From: Argyresthia goedartella
Taxonomy: Eukaryota; Arthropoda; Insecta; Lepidoptera; Argyresthiidae
Assembly: GCA_949825045.1 (NCBI GenBank)
Contig: OX463813.1
Location: 25,960,001 to 26,024,000 of the forward strand
Direction of reading: 5' to 3'
DNA length: 64,000 nt
Shown in pieces: positions 1 to 10,569 of this stretch (position 1 is its first letter; each line of letters starts with the position of its first letter). The notes beneath the pieces are model-generated. The model saw nothing but the letters and a program-made list of their open reading frames with translations, was not told the origin of the DNA and did not search any database. The position numbers and the translations under genes are program-made.

Positions 1-307
1 AGACAAATTAAGTAACATTTTTACAATAAAAACAGATAAATAAATCAGTATTTCGAAGCAAACACACTCTTGTAGTTAAAGGCACAGGCTGAGCCAAACA
101 CCATTTTCACAACAGTAAACTTTTTTTATTTGAGTTTTTAGACCAAATACAACCAACCTCTTTGCTACGAGTAAGTACTGGCGACAGGCATTCTTTTTTG
201 TGTTTTTTTTTGTTTTGAATTAGTTTTTCTCCGAAAAATGGAGAAAAGTTAAGTCAGTCGCCCTAATAGGTTCTCAAAGTTTTCTTCCGCTCAAGTTTTT
301 TTTGGAT

Positions 308-635
308 ATGCCAAGTTTGGCTGAATTCTCTCCTGTTGAAATAGCCGACATCAATTCGTATTAAATCGTGATCGTCGAGAACCACGAGTTACAATCAATG
401 TGTCCTTGTAAGAAGCAATCTTAAGGAGTTTATATGCGGATCCAGGCATCAGCAAAAGACGTTTGGCTACACAACATGGCGTCTCTTAGAGAACTGTCTG
501 GCGAATTTTAAGGAAAGAGGGTTTTCACCCGTGCCACTATCAACGAGTGCAACATCTCCACAAAGATGTGGGCAACGTGCCGAGATGCGTCATGCCGGCA
601 TGGATCCAAAAGAGGACCTCTGCCTACTCCTATTT
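308..635 (+). pseudogene. Relic of a Tc1/mariner-superfamily transposase (N-terminal half)
   Basis: An ATG at 308 opens a short frame (MPSLAEFSPVEIADI) like the N-terminus of insect DUF4817-type Tc1-like transposases. After a frame change, the next frame reads like the second helix-turn-helix: ADPGISKRRLATQHGVS, a stop, then RTVWRILRKEGFHPCHYQRV. At least two in-frame stops and one frameshift are present. The homology fades near 635, before any catalytic D residue, so this is a dead fragment. The assignment rests on recognising the family pattern by eye. The same superfamily is represented by the far better preserved element at 56532-59328. Confidence 0.6.
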
Positions 636-2300
636 ATTTACTACCTTATGAATTTACAGTATATCACTAATCTCTAGGTCTTATTTATGATTAAGCTTAG
701 CTCCAAAAAGTGAAAATAAGTATCAAGTAATGATTTAAAAAAGCCTATTAAGTAGAAACATTATTTTGCATGGTGTCGTCAGAAAGCTAACAAAATGAAA
801 AATAATATTCAGTTATAAAAAAAGTCCATTTTGGGAAGCAAATCTTGTGGAAATCTGAAATTACGTCTTTCATCATCACGAATCAGTAAATTTCACTACG
901 AAAAACCTTTCCATTCCGAAGTTATATTTTCTTTGCAGTTGGTACCTAGATAGCGCATTTCTATATTAAAATGGTTATTTAAACTGGACGAGTTTTTTTT
1001 TTTTTTTTTTTTGTTGATGATTTTCTATGTTCTTCAACCCAGATCGTTATGGGCACTTTATGAGGATTCACACTGTATAATATATAAATCGCGTTATGTT
1101 TACTCTGAGAGCTGTTTATTAATAAGGGCCTTAGAACCACTCACGATAAAAACTAACAAATTTCGGTCTTTGATGTATTCCGGTTTGAATAACATGTAAA
1201 TTGGTAATTAAAGGCAGAGCCGCCATTCAGCGAAATTCGTGGCCTACTTAACTGAAATACGTCCATTTGATTAATTAGAAACGTTTCGTTTAAAACGTCT
1301 GTTGATTTGTGCTCCAAATTAATTTTGGCGCCTTTGTGGCAAAGGAACTTTTTGTAGAGAAATTCCTTTGGTTTGATGACGTGGCGGGGTTTGATCACGT
1401 TCATCACTATGCCTTTATGGTTCTAGGTACTACGGCTTTCTAGAAAGTCTCCCAAAGTAATTTGCAATTTCTCAACTAAAGTTTCCATTCCTTATTTGTG
1501 TAAAAATTAAGTAAATAAATACCCCAACCTTAGTCCATCATTGTGAGTCGCAACTGGATATGACGTCAAGTCGAAACCTAGTAGTTAAGCTACAGGGAAT
1601 GAAGGCTTCGAAAGTTTCGTATTGTTCGACATGTAACATATCCCTCCACATCCGTTACTAATTTGCTATGGGCTAGCCCCCTGTCACGCAAAATTGAGTA
1701 TTGATTAACTGGCTTAACGAAAGCGTTACTGTGCCTCTGCCAATCGAATGAGGAAAGATGTGACGCAATGTTATATCCTACTCACTATTCCCATTTTTTT
1801 CACTACGACGTTTTCTGACACGTTTAGCCCCAAACAGCCTACAGGGGCTTAACCGAGACATATTATGAGCCCTCGTGTATATAACACAGAATGTAACGTT
1901 ATATATTACGGATTATATCCCTTGGGATATAATTATCTTCTCAACGACCCAACCTCGTTATGAAACTCAAAACCTCTAATTGGAAAATGACTGCCTTTGC
2001 AGTCCGTGGTCGTTGTGAGGTTAAATAACGCCTATCTATAACTATCTTGCTGCGACATATACAAGCGACTGTCTATTTGGGGAGAATTGATAATTATTAT
2101 ATTATAAATAAAACCAGGGGTTCTAACAAATTGGCTTTTGGACTGGGTAGTCTAACAGATCATGAAAACTATCCAAGTTGACTGCCCTTGTCAAGTAGGC
2201 GTGATGACGAAGTAGCTATTTGCATTTTTCCGATACCTATATAACTTGACAACGTCTTTGTGATCCTCATGCCACCAAACTCTGTGCGTCCGAATGTGAG
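636..2300. other. AT-rich non-coding stretch
   Basis: No supportable gene. All ORFs are under 90 codons and lack recognisable motifs. A T-run lies at about 992-1013. Near 1655-1690 there is a fragment around 'gggctagccccctgtca' that resembles pieces near 49295, 51648 and 53930, suggesting an old dispersed repeat. Confidence 0.5.
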
Positions 2301-2403
2301 CGGCCCAAAAGGGCAACTTGCAGCCCAAATGGGTAACTTGCAGCCCCAATGGGCAACTTGCAGCCCCAATGGGCAACTTGCAGCCCCAATGGGCAATTTG
2401 CAG
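2301..2403. repeat. 20-bp tandem repeat, about 5 copies
   Basis: The unit 'gggcaacttgcagccccaat' is repeated about five times. The last copies are identical and the first two have a few substitutions. Because 20 is not a multiple of three, all three minus-strand frames show repeated peptides (for example CPLGLQVAHWG), which are by-products of the array and not genes. Confidence 0.9.
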
Positions 2404-2472
2404 GTAGAAAGCCTTTAGCATATACCGAGGCCATGCCAAGCGGGGACATCTAACTATAACTACTTAAATGTT

Positions 2473-2494
2473 TACACACACACACACACACACA
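2473..2494. repeat. (AC)n microsatellite
   Basis: An uninterrupted run of about 11 AC dinucleotides. Confidence 0.95.
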
Positions 2495-3084
2495 TAGGGG
2501 CCGTATACTACACGAGCTGATGCCCGCTCAATGTGTAGGGACCCGGATATATCAGCGAGGTCTGACTCCTGTGCATGGGTTATTCCATTGATTTCGCTTC
2601 CAACAAAACAAAATAAAATTTAAGAAATTCCCGCCACAGTGCTTAAAATCTCTCCTCGCATAGACTACAGAACCAACAAAGCAGACTTAAAATAACACCA
2701 AAACATTCTCAAAACTTAATCAAGACTTTATTAAATATTATTTAATCAAGAATATATCAAGATTGAATAAGTCCGCAGAGGCGCAAGATATTGCCAATAT
2801 TTGGAGGGGACTAGGGCAAGTAATTTTGGTAGCGCTTTATTCCTCGTACATTATTGCACACAATAGATTTTTAACTAGAGTATCTGTAAAATTGTGAAGG
2901 CGTCTAAACTAACTAACCAGGGCACTAAACTAACAGCTTCAAATTCAGTTCTCGTCTGGCTGCCACAGGTTCAACTATATTCTAATTCTAAACTGTTGAA
3001 AAAAATCATATTTATTATTATAAAACCCATTTTTTTAAATTACTTTAGTGACGTCTCTGGAATCGGGTGGAAAACCATTCAGTC

Positions 3085-4080
3085 ATGATTATCATGTCAT
3101 TGCCCGAGCGAGAGACAGTGAACGGTTCCGTATCACAGGACAAGAAAAAACGCAGAAAAATACGTCCCATGTATGGGGAGGGGAACCCTTTCATTTGTTG
3201 AACTGCGTGTAGTTCATTATTTGTTGCTGTAGCGGCAACAATAGTTATTTGTGTCACAAGAGAGCAAAATGATGTGTTTACGGCGAGGGCGGTACATTGA
3301 ATCCAGAGTGAAGGGAAGGATCCTGAATCCTGAGCGTAACGAAGGATTCAAGCGTCAACGCCCATGATGAAAATAATTTTGCTCCTGAGTGACACATTCA
3401 ACTTTTCACACCGACTATGAGGAAAATTTAAATTGCTCTAAAAAAAATAACTATACTTTGAATTATAATTTTACCACTTTTACAGTAATCGAACAACGTA
3501 AACATTTTTTTATACAATGATGGATTGTAAAGGATTAGGGAAAGGTCACTACAGATAAAATGTTCCTGTGTACTTTTACTATTGTGTAAAAATAATCGAA
3601 TCGAACATTACAATGGTTTCGTATATCAATATTCATTATATCACAATAACAGTCATCGATAGTTTTGATCTCAGTAAAACATATAATTTATAGTAACATT
3701 TTTTTTAAATATTACGAAAAATTCATAAATTTTTATACAACGTTGTTAAAGTTAAAACTTGAACCATGTTCGTTTTTAATCGACAACGTCATCGTTGTCG
3801 ATTGTAATGCAATTTCATAATTACATTCTATTATTTTAATCTGTGTTCAATTGGCACATTGCATAAAAGCTGCATGCCAATGAATAAATTTAAAAAGTAG
3901 CTTGAACAGAAAAGCATTTTGCTCCCTCTCGTCGTGGAGCAAAACTTACTTTTCCGAATGAAAGGTGTGAAAAAATACATATTCTATGAAAATTTCAACT
4001 CTCTACCTATTTCGGTTCATGAGACACGATGAGGCCCGCTGACGGACAGACAATAAAATGGCTTCTCTAGTTCATCTCAC
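3085..4080 (+). repeat. Dispersed Lepidoptera-type repeat split by an insertion
   Basis: The left part (about 3085-3257) contains the landmarks 'cccgagcgagagacagtg', 'acggttccgta', 'catgtatggggagg' and 'tgctgtagcggcaacaat'. The right part (about 3966-4080) continues with 'gaaaatttcaactctctacc', 'ggttcatgagacacgatgag' and 'ctgacggacagac'. Together they follow the order of a repeat I know to be very common in lepidopteran genomes. Other copies lie near 6348, 44265 (minus), 46540 (minus) and 60355. The interruption is the insertion listed next. Confidence 0.65.
3260..3962. mobile_element. Non-autonomous element of about 0.7 kb inserted in the repeat
   Basis: It occupies the gap in the surrounding repeat. 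Its ends are loosely inverted: 'gagagcaaaatg' at the left and 'cattttgctccctctcg' at the right. A second inner 'ttttgctcc' occurs at about 3379. No coding sequence is visible and the interior is very AT-rich. Exact ends and target duplication cannot be fixed by eye. Confidence 0.45.
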
Positions 4081-4445
4081 TCTCTCTCAAACAGGCACGC
4101 AAATTAAGTTACACAAAAGAAGGTTACCTCAAACGTTCTAAGGTCGACCTGCCAATTTGTGCTGTTAACTAAGCTCAGGACAACTAGGACTGGAACCGCT
4201 TCTAAATTAAATTTCCTACAGAAAAAAACGCCTTGCCGATGACAGAACCGTCCGGTGTAATAAAAGTATTATTTTTTTGGAATAGGTCGTGTGAATTTTT
4301 TATTACACAGTTACATACTCTTTATAATTTTTATGTCACTCATAGCCCAACTAATATAATATGATCTAAAGTTGAAATGTCGCGGCAAATTGCCACTAAA
4401 ATCAAATTCAAGTTCAATATCTTGTATTTTTTGTAAAAATATAAA

Positions 4446-4613
4446 CATATGTTAAGAAAGTGTAATTTTTGCCACTTCTCTACATTTGACTACGGTGGGA
4501 GTAGCCTCGTCCTTCTTCTCTTACAGTAGTCCAATGTAGAGAAGTGGCAATAAATTACACTTTCTTAACATATGTTAAGGTTATGGGAGAAGAAGGACGA
4601 GGCTACTCCCACA
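4446..4613. repeat. Two interlaced inverted repeats (A-B-A'-B')
   Basis: Arm A (4446-4490) pairs with A' (about 4527-4574) and is nearly perfect apart from one extra base and two mismatches. The segment between them, arm B (4496-4520), is itself inverted and repeated outside the first hairpin as B' (about 4586-4611) with no visible mismatch. A perfect 16-bp palindrome (4564-4579) sits at the A' to B' junction. The order A-B-A'-B' is a pseudoknot topology, not a simple hairpin. No coding sequence is seen. Confidence 0.85.
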
Positions 4614-4693
4614 AATTATTTTTGTTTAAAGATAGGTAATGATGTTAAATAAAATGCTGAAAAAAAAACTAGGGTCTTGCACCCGCAGCAGTG

Positions 4694-4849
4694 ATGGCCG
4701 GGATACACGAGGCTAGTTTTTCGAGTCAGGATAGCAAGCTAGGTAGCTTGTAATACGGGTCTCGCTTGGAAACATCCTAGAGACCAGTATTACGAGCTAC
4801 CTAGCTTGCTATCCTGGCTCGAAAAACTAGCCTCGTGTATCCCGGCCAT
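4694..4849. repeat. Long near-perfect hairpin, about 70-bp arms
   Basis: Positions 4694-4763 are the reverse complement of 4780-4849 with about three mismatches, separated by a 16-base spacer. The arms begin and end with 'atggccgggatacacgagg'. It may be a small foldback MITE. No protein is encoded. Confidence 0.9.
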
Positions 4850-4915
4850 GAGGGAGTGGGATATGTAGCTCTGTCCCTCATGCATAGCGACAAACCCCCC
4901 CCGCGGTTGGCGTGC
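4850..4915 (+). repeat. Hairpin plus C-tract repeat, copy 1
   Basis: A short hairpin ('catgaggga' paired with 'tccctcatg') is followed by 'gcgacaaacccccccccg' and 'ggcgtgctac'. The same order (hairpin, 'gcgacaa', C-tract, 'cgcg', 'ggcatgctac') recurs at about 5730-5818, so the two are copies of one repeat tail. Confidence 0.6.
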
Positions 4916-5396
4916 TACGGATGCTGGATGTTTGATTATGTGTGAAGTTTTCTTGTACGATAATACGGAAGTCTTCGTGTGCGAGTCCGACCCGCACTTG
5001 AGCGATCTTTTTTACTGATAAGTTTTTGCAAAGAGTTTATGTTTATCACTACGAAAGGTTTTATTTAGTGAGCAAATAGTTTCGTTATTCTGAGGTAAAT
5101 TTATTGACATTTCAATGACTGGAATTTTCTATCTTAATTAATTTTGAGTGTCTTTCGAAATTTAAACGAAAAGTCGAATACTGACCACCGACCACGCCAC
5201 GCCAGGTTCACTTCAAACCAAACAGCGAGCGCGGCCGCACACACACAGCCACATTGCGTTCCGCATGAGCACACGGTGGCGCCGACGCACGCACACATTG
5301 CCGAGTATCAGAGGATCGAGTCGGACACAAGACAGGGCTATGATTTGCACGCGACAATGGAATGGGGCGGCGGCGCTAAGCGACAACCCTAGCCTG
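4916..5396. other. Non-coding stretch with repeat fragments
   Basis: Contains a minus-orientation end fragment of the 'gtgcgagtcgg' repeat at about 4975-5015 and a GC-rich patch at 5190-5390. Overlapping ORFs occur in several frames of the GC-rich patch, but none has a recognisable domain. I do not call a gene here. Confidence 0.45.
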
Positions 5397-5558
5397 GACG
5401 ACCTCTGTGGCGCAGCGGTTGTGGCTCTGTGGGTTAAAAAAAGCCCCAGGTCTTGGATGTTTATCTGTGTGTGATGTGGCTGTTTCTGGTTCCCACGACA
5501 AGGGTATCCTAGTGTGGGGCCAGTAGCAAAGTATGTGCCTGTATGTAAATGTTTATGT
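5397..5558 (+). mobile_element. tRNA-derived SINE, head partly deleted
   Basis: It starts 'gacctctgtggcgcagcgg', the A-box part of a tRNA-like head. The B-box segment is missing. The body contains 'ccaggtcttggatgttta', 'gtgtgatgtggctgtttctg', 'ttcccacga' and 'tatcctagtgtggggccag', then 'gtgcctgtatgtaaatgttt'. Further copies lie near 15426 (+), 43873 (-), 46884 (+, partial), 48176 (-), 50205 (-), 54325 (-, head only), 56283 (-) and 59945 (-). Confidence 0.85.
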
Positions 5559-5696
5559 TCATGTTTGAGCAAGAGTATGTATTATCCTTCAAATATAGGC
5601 GTTGTGAACTTATCATTTCTTATTTATACAATGATACCGATCCCGCAATGAACTCTGACGCCATACAGACGTCATGACAACCTACCCCTTCCGCAC

Positions 5697-5818
5697 CGAG
5701 CATGCCGACCCCGCGGGGTTGATGGTGCGGGAAAGCGAGGGTCAGAGCTATATAAAGCTGTGACCCTCGCGACAAGCCCCCCCCCCCCCCCCCAACCCCC
5801 CCGCGCTCGGCATGCTAC
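5697..5818 (+). repeat. Hairpin plus C-tract repeat, copy 2, with C17-AA-C7 run
   Basis: 'cgagcatgccgaccccgcgg' at the left is inverted at the right as 'cgcgctcggcatgctac'. Inside, a 14-bp stem with one mismatch ('gcgagggtcagagc' with 'gctgtgaccctcgc') is followed by 'gcgacaag' and a run of 17 C, AA, then 7 C (5777-5802). The minus strand of that run could form a G-quadruplex. It is related to copy 1 at 4850-4915. Confidence 0.7.
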
Positions 5819-5897
5819 TATATACAAAAATAAGTATTATTATATACTTACTCAGTTACGCTCAATCCCTTCTCAAGTACTTCTGACCCACCATTAA

Positions 5898-6245
5898 TGC
5901 ATGTCTGCGGAGGCAAGGGTCGACGGCTTTGCCGCGATCATTAGGAAACGCAGCGCCTCGCTATTAGCGCGCGTACGCGGCAGCTCCAACTCCATTCTTC
6001 GCACGTTGGCTGGACGGTGGGACTCGCCGCTGCTGGCTCACTGGGTGAGGCTACACGTTAGTGGGTAGCCTAGGCACTCGTCCTTCTTCCCTGCCGTGTG
6101 TGTGTTTTTATTTTTAAATTTTTTGACATTTTTATTTTGTAATGATTTATTTGAATTTTAATTATATTTTATTGTTGACATAATGTGTAATTTATTCTAT
6201 GGGCTTTTATGCCTGCAATAAACGATTATTATTATTATTATTACT
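5898..6245 (+). pseudogene. 3' end of a non-LTR retrotransposon (LINE)
   Basis: A 55-codon frame from 5901 ends at the TAG at 6066-6068. It contains RVDGFAAIIRKRSASLLARV followed by SSNSIL, DSP and HW elements typical of the last residues of many insect LINE ORF2 proteins. The roughly 180-bp 3' UTR ends in 'gcaataaacg' and an (ATT)n tail near 6222-6244. Everything upstream (endonuclease, reverse transcriptase) is missing, as expected from 5' truncation at insertion. I cannot name the clade with confidence. Confidence 0.65.
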
Positions 6246-6347
6246 AAGCAATTTCCATACAAAATTTCATCTGAGGCTTTAATTAAACTATCTACTTAGC
6301 GTGTGACATCACGTGTGATATGATCCGTGACGTCTGTGAAGGCTTGT

Positions 6348-6560
6348 TAAAGTGAACAAAAACTCTGTCAAGTGCGAGTCTGAGTCACACACGAAAGTCT
6401 CCTTAAATTAAACCTTTAATTTAAAAAATTGCGGCTAGTTCATACATTAACTGGCTACCTATTACAGTTCATGAGTTACAGTCTGCTGACGGACACACAG
6501 CGGAGGCTTTGTAACATAGGGCATGTTAAAAAGCCTCCTTTGTAACATGCCCTGAGCATG
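6348..6560 (+). repeat. Degenerate copy of the dispersed Lepidoptera-type repeat
   Basis: Landmarks in order: 'gtcaagtgcgagtctgagtc', 'ctggctacctattacagttc', 'atgagttacagtctgctgac' and 'ggacacacagcggaggc'. The end is rearranged: 'ggaggctttgtaaca' (from about 6503) is followed by its inverse 'tgttaaaaagcctcc', and 'gggcatgtta' is followed by 'taacatgccc', making a small interlaced inverted repeat. Confidence 0.55.
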
Positions 6561-8290
6561 GTGCGAAAATCAAAACTCGGCATACAATAAATTATTTCCC
6601 TATATTTTTATGGGATTTAAAATATACCGTCTAATATTTACTAAATTATTAATCCGAATGAAAAAAGGCGTATCAGTGCGTATTGACGCCAACAAAAACG
6701 AAACTACTGGTAACAATAATTCCGCCATTTTGAAATATTGGCGCTCTCTGGCGGCTTTCCAAGGGATTACCGGCCGACTGTCCTTCACATGCTGGCCATC
6801 TCGACGCAATTTCGAGAACACTAAGGCCGGTTTCTGCTTGCCAGAAGAGAAAATTACAACTATGCTGGGTTCTGGTAACTGATTGCTAGAACACAACGTA
6901 AATTTAAACGTTCTATTTGTATGCAATGCTCTGTTATAGTAAAATATGACGCCATATTTGTAGCGTTGGAGGCATTGTGTGAACTGAAAGAAAGTTTTTG
7001 GCGGAAAAACTGTATTTTTTGCGACCTACTTTAATTTGCAGAAGTCACTCACACAGTTCAGTGGTTTTCAGTTCATTCAATCGAAGAACCAGTTTTTTCT
7101 AGTTTGAACGAGTTTGTACTAGTTTTATCGCTCTCAATCAGTTTAATGTATCGTTTCTGATTTATGTAACAAATAAGAACATTCACTTTATTTAATAGCT
7201 ACATACTCTATTTGGCGAGACAGACGGCTAGCCTATCGCCTGATTTAAGTCTCTCCGGATTTACAATTAATTTACCAACTTTTTTCGTCATATTTGTTCC
7301 ATACCCCTCTTCCGGATAAAAAGGCATAGGTATGAGAATATGTACCTATTTATACATATTGTACTACGTACGAATGTATGTTTCAACCGATACCAATAAG
7401 CCGACATAGCATAGAAATAGTAAATTGCTATAAATTAAAATACTTCATTAACTGTAAACAATACCTTTCGACTCGACGTAGTCTTAAAGGTTTTACATTG
7501 TAACTAATTAACATGGTCCAGGACCCACGGCATATGCCATAGATTTTTGGTTGTAGTATATTGCAGTACGGGAACTGCCGTGAAAATTTAAAAATCTCAT
7601 ATGCGTAGGAGCATTCGAACGCACACAATCACAGATTGCATTTCTCGCACGAAAACTACGGCAATATCCGTGATTTTGTGTTTGAAGATGTACCTACCCG
7701 ACTGTTCAAGAAGTATCACGTCAGAGAAGGTTGCGGACACTAGCTCTCGCGCCAATTATCGTATTTCAAATGGAAATTCATAACTTACTGTGTCTCTAAA
7801 ACAAGTTTTTGTTTTTGCAGCACTTGTTTGATAAATTATTATTTTCTTAATTAATGGCGTTAAAACAATTACTTTAATATCGCCAATGTCAAGTATTTTA
7901 TATATGTCATGGTATTTGGACAGGTTCTCTTTCGATCTGTTGCTCTTTAGCACTACCCAGGCAGGACGTGAAGGGCTTTAGGATCCAAGTATTTTCGTGA
8001 CGTGAGCAACAGTCCCCTCAATAATTAAATAGTTAATAGTTGTTAGCTTAATTTTTTCCGGCACGTTTGTAAACAAAAACGTCAGCATAACGTCAGTCAG
8101 ACTCAGACTTTGGTAGGGAATCTTAGTATTGGTTTGGACGTTCAAAATATATCCATGTCTTTTGCAATCACGATGCACGATGCTTGCAAAACCGGTAATT
8201 TACGTTCATCAAATAACCTTGAAGTTTGTATTATTATTGAAAGAGTTTTATTGTTTTTACTTTTTTACCCCATTAAAAAAATATATGTCT
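6561..8290. other. Non-coding stretch, nothing recognised
   Basis: AT-rich, with only short ORFs (longest about 108 codons, overlapping on both strands at 6600-6926) and no motifs that I recognise. Confidence 0.45.
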
Positions 8291-8292
8291 GT

Positions 8293-8912
8293 GTACTAAA
8301 GAACAAGCTCAACAATTGCAGAACCACAATGCCGGTCAAACATGCGGTTCCTGAACACATCAAAGAGAGCTTATGATATGTGTGTAGATAAACTAGTGTA
8401 TGTATCTGTACATAATTAGGCATTAAAACTCATATTGTAGCTCTCCCTCCACCCTCCATTATGTAGCAGTCACATAAACTACTATTATGTGACTGCTACA
8501 TAATGGAGGGCATCAATTATCGAGAGTGGGTTTATGAAACGAGCCGAAGGCGAGTTTCATAATAATTTCACTCGAGAGTTTTAATGCCTAATTATGTACA
8601 GTTACATACACTAGTTTATCTACATTCATATCATAAGCTCTCTTTGATGTGTTCAGGAACCGCATGTTTGACCGGCATTGTGGCTCTGCAGTTGTTTAGC
8701 TTGTTCTTTAGTACCAACTTCACGCAGGCGGGCGTCGGCGTTCGAAATTTGAATGTCAGTACCAACTTCACAGACAAACTAGGGGCAGCACGCAGGCGGG
8801 CGTCAGCGTTCGAAATTTGAATGTCATAATATGTAGAAAAATTACACTTTATGGTCATAATGTGTAGTTTTCCAGATACGAAACGAGTTTTTACCAAGTA
8901 GTTTAACATAAT
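8293..8912. mobile_element. Foldback element, copy 1 (139-bp arms with inner hairpins)
   Basis: Arm 8293-8431 is the near-perfect reverse complement of 8576-8714. Inside the loop is a perfect 26-bp hairpin (8452-8477 with 8485-8510, 7-base loop) and a smaller one ('ttatgaaac' with 'gtttcataa', about 8530-8560). To the right, a segment with 'aggcgggcgtc' and 'gcgttcgaaatttgaatgtc' is duplicated in tandem (8711-8826), followed by a region ending near 'gctgatcgtaacgtg'. Related copies are at 45475-45915 (opposite orientation), 51195-51597 with 53815-53862, and 60672-61030. A 92-codon minus-strand frame (8631-8909) recurs in the 60.7-kb copy. Confidence 0.8.
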
Positions 8913-9130
8913 GCTGATCGTAACGTGTGGTTTTTGAACGCAGTAAAGAGGGTTTATGATACGTGTGTAGGTAAACGTAATAATGACATGTAAGTCATAT
9001 TATGAAGCAATAATAACATTTTCACAGATAAGAAATGCGTTCTAACAAAACGGTATACTTCTAAGCTGGTTGTAATTTGCGGTTTTTGAACGCATTATAA
9101 AGGGTTTGTAATATGTCTGTGGATACATTA
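8913..9130 (+). repeat. Two diverged copies of the foldback flank
   Basis: The block 'ggtttttgaacgcagtaaag' with 'ggtttatgatacgtgtgtag' (8928-8972) recurs as 'ggtttttgaacgcattataa' and 'gggtttgtaatatgtctgtg' (9081-9122). This is consistent with an old tandem duplication of the repeat's outer part. Confidence 0.5.
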
Positions 9131-10089
9131 ATTATTTATACAAGTGATTTTACTATCATAAAAATCTGAATTTAATGTATTTCAGTTGCATTGCTTCCCG
9201 TGCGTACTCTTTTAACTGGAAAATTAGAACTAAGAGCTAGATGTGAGTCACGAGATGGGAATTGCAACTTTATCTCAGAACACCTACTAGAACTTTAGGT
9301 ATTGGTTACTCAAAACAGCATTGTATCATTTATATTAGGTGACCTGACCTTTGAAATCAGCGTTTTGTATGGAGAAAATATAAATATATTATATAATATA
9401 TAATAAATATTTGTATTTTTTTAGGAATGATAAATCCTAATTTTATTAAACTTTGGGTGTATGAACGAGACAACATTTACCTGACAGCAAACTTGATTAA
9501 ATTTTTAGTATCAGCTGTAAAAAATGTTAGGAATCTAGGAAAATCATAAAAATGGATGAAGTTTAGGACAAACTGATTTCGAAGATTACATTTTAGTTAT
9601 CAAAATGAAAATTAAAAGAAATTGTTATACATATATAGATGTAAATCTTTGAAATTAACTTTTAAACTATTTTGTTTTAATATCCAAATTGAAATAGCTA
9701 TCGAATTACAAGAATTATGTTTTCCTGAATCTGTAAGTAACTTTCACCAATTTCATTGGCAAGCGCCTATTTTTATAAGTCTTGAAGTTTATTTACTGTG
9801 CCAGTTTCATATTATTCCTCTTCGTAATTTAATTAAGGAAGATAAATACTTGAGATTTTGGTTATCTCAACATTTCAACCGTCTCACTACAAAAAATAAT
9901 AAAAACACAATATTATCACTTCCTTAGCTACATCATCAATATCATTTATCAGTAAAAAAAAATAAGCAAGCTTCTAAATTTCGTTACCACAAAAACGTGT
10001 TTAGTGAGTATCTTACTAAAGAACGGCTAGATAATTCAGTTAATTTCGTTCGTTCATCAATTCGCCTAAAAGGACTTAATTTATAGAGC
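9131..10089. other. AT-rich non-coding stretch
   Basis: No recognisable gene. A 101-codon plus-strand ORF at 9622-9927 is hydrophobic and AT-biased, with no motif, so I do not support it as a gene. Confidence 0.45.
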
Positions 10090-10569
10090 CGTAAAACTAG
10101 TGTCCGACCGAAACTGTGTTTTCAACCGAACCCGAACCCGAACCCGAACGTTCGGCACTGGTGTAAGGTTCGGCCGAACCCGAACCCGAACCCGAACCTT
10201 TTTCAACCATATAAAACATTTTTATAATGAGTCAGAATCTTTTTTTAGTTGTAATATAAAATAAGGTGAGAACATGTCTTCAATTAAATAAAATAAACAG
10301 TCATTAAAGCTTAGAAAAAATTACCTTTATTTATAATCAATATCCTAAAAACAATAACAAAACGTTACTTCTATAAGTAAACTTTTAAAAATCAACAATT
10401 AAAGTAAGTAGCTTTATTTTTATTTTGTTCACATTACTTAGATTTTTCATTTGTATGTATTTATCATTTTATACGTACTATTTAATCAGTCTCAAGTAGT
10501 AAATCATCATTTCGATAAAGCAGTCTTCAGTCAGTCGTTAATCTTACACTAAAATGAATGACTTTATTT

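Noticed and set aside
2301..2403. Possible CRISPR-like array
   Set aside because: The copies are directly adjacent with no spacers, and the DNA is eukaryotic.
2169..2449. Three overlapping minus-strand ORFs with CPLGLQVAHWG-type repeats
   Set aside because: Produced by the 20-bp tandem array in all frames.
5144..5572. Overlapping ORFs on both strands in a GC-rich patch, up to 119 codons
   Set aside because: No domain, frames overlap on both strands, and the region merges into a SINE. It is probably compositional.
6600..6926. ORFs of 90 and 108 codons on opposite strands
   Set aside because: No recognisable motif, no splice or promoter signals, and antisense overlap.
9622..9927. 101-codon AT-rich ORF
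   Set aside because: Composition like its surroundings, with no homology that I recognise and no start context.
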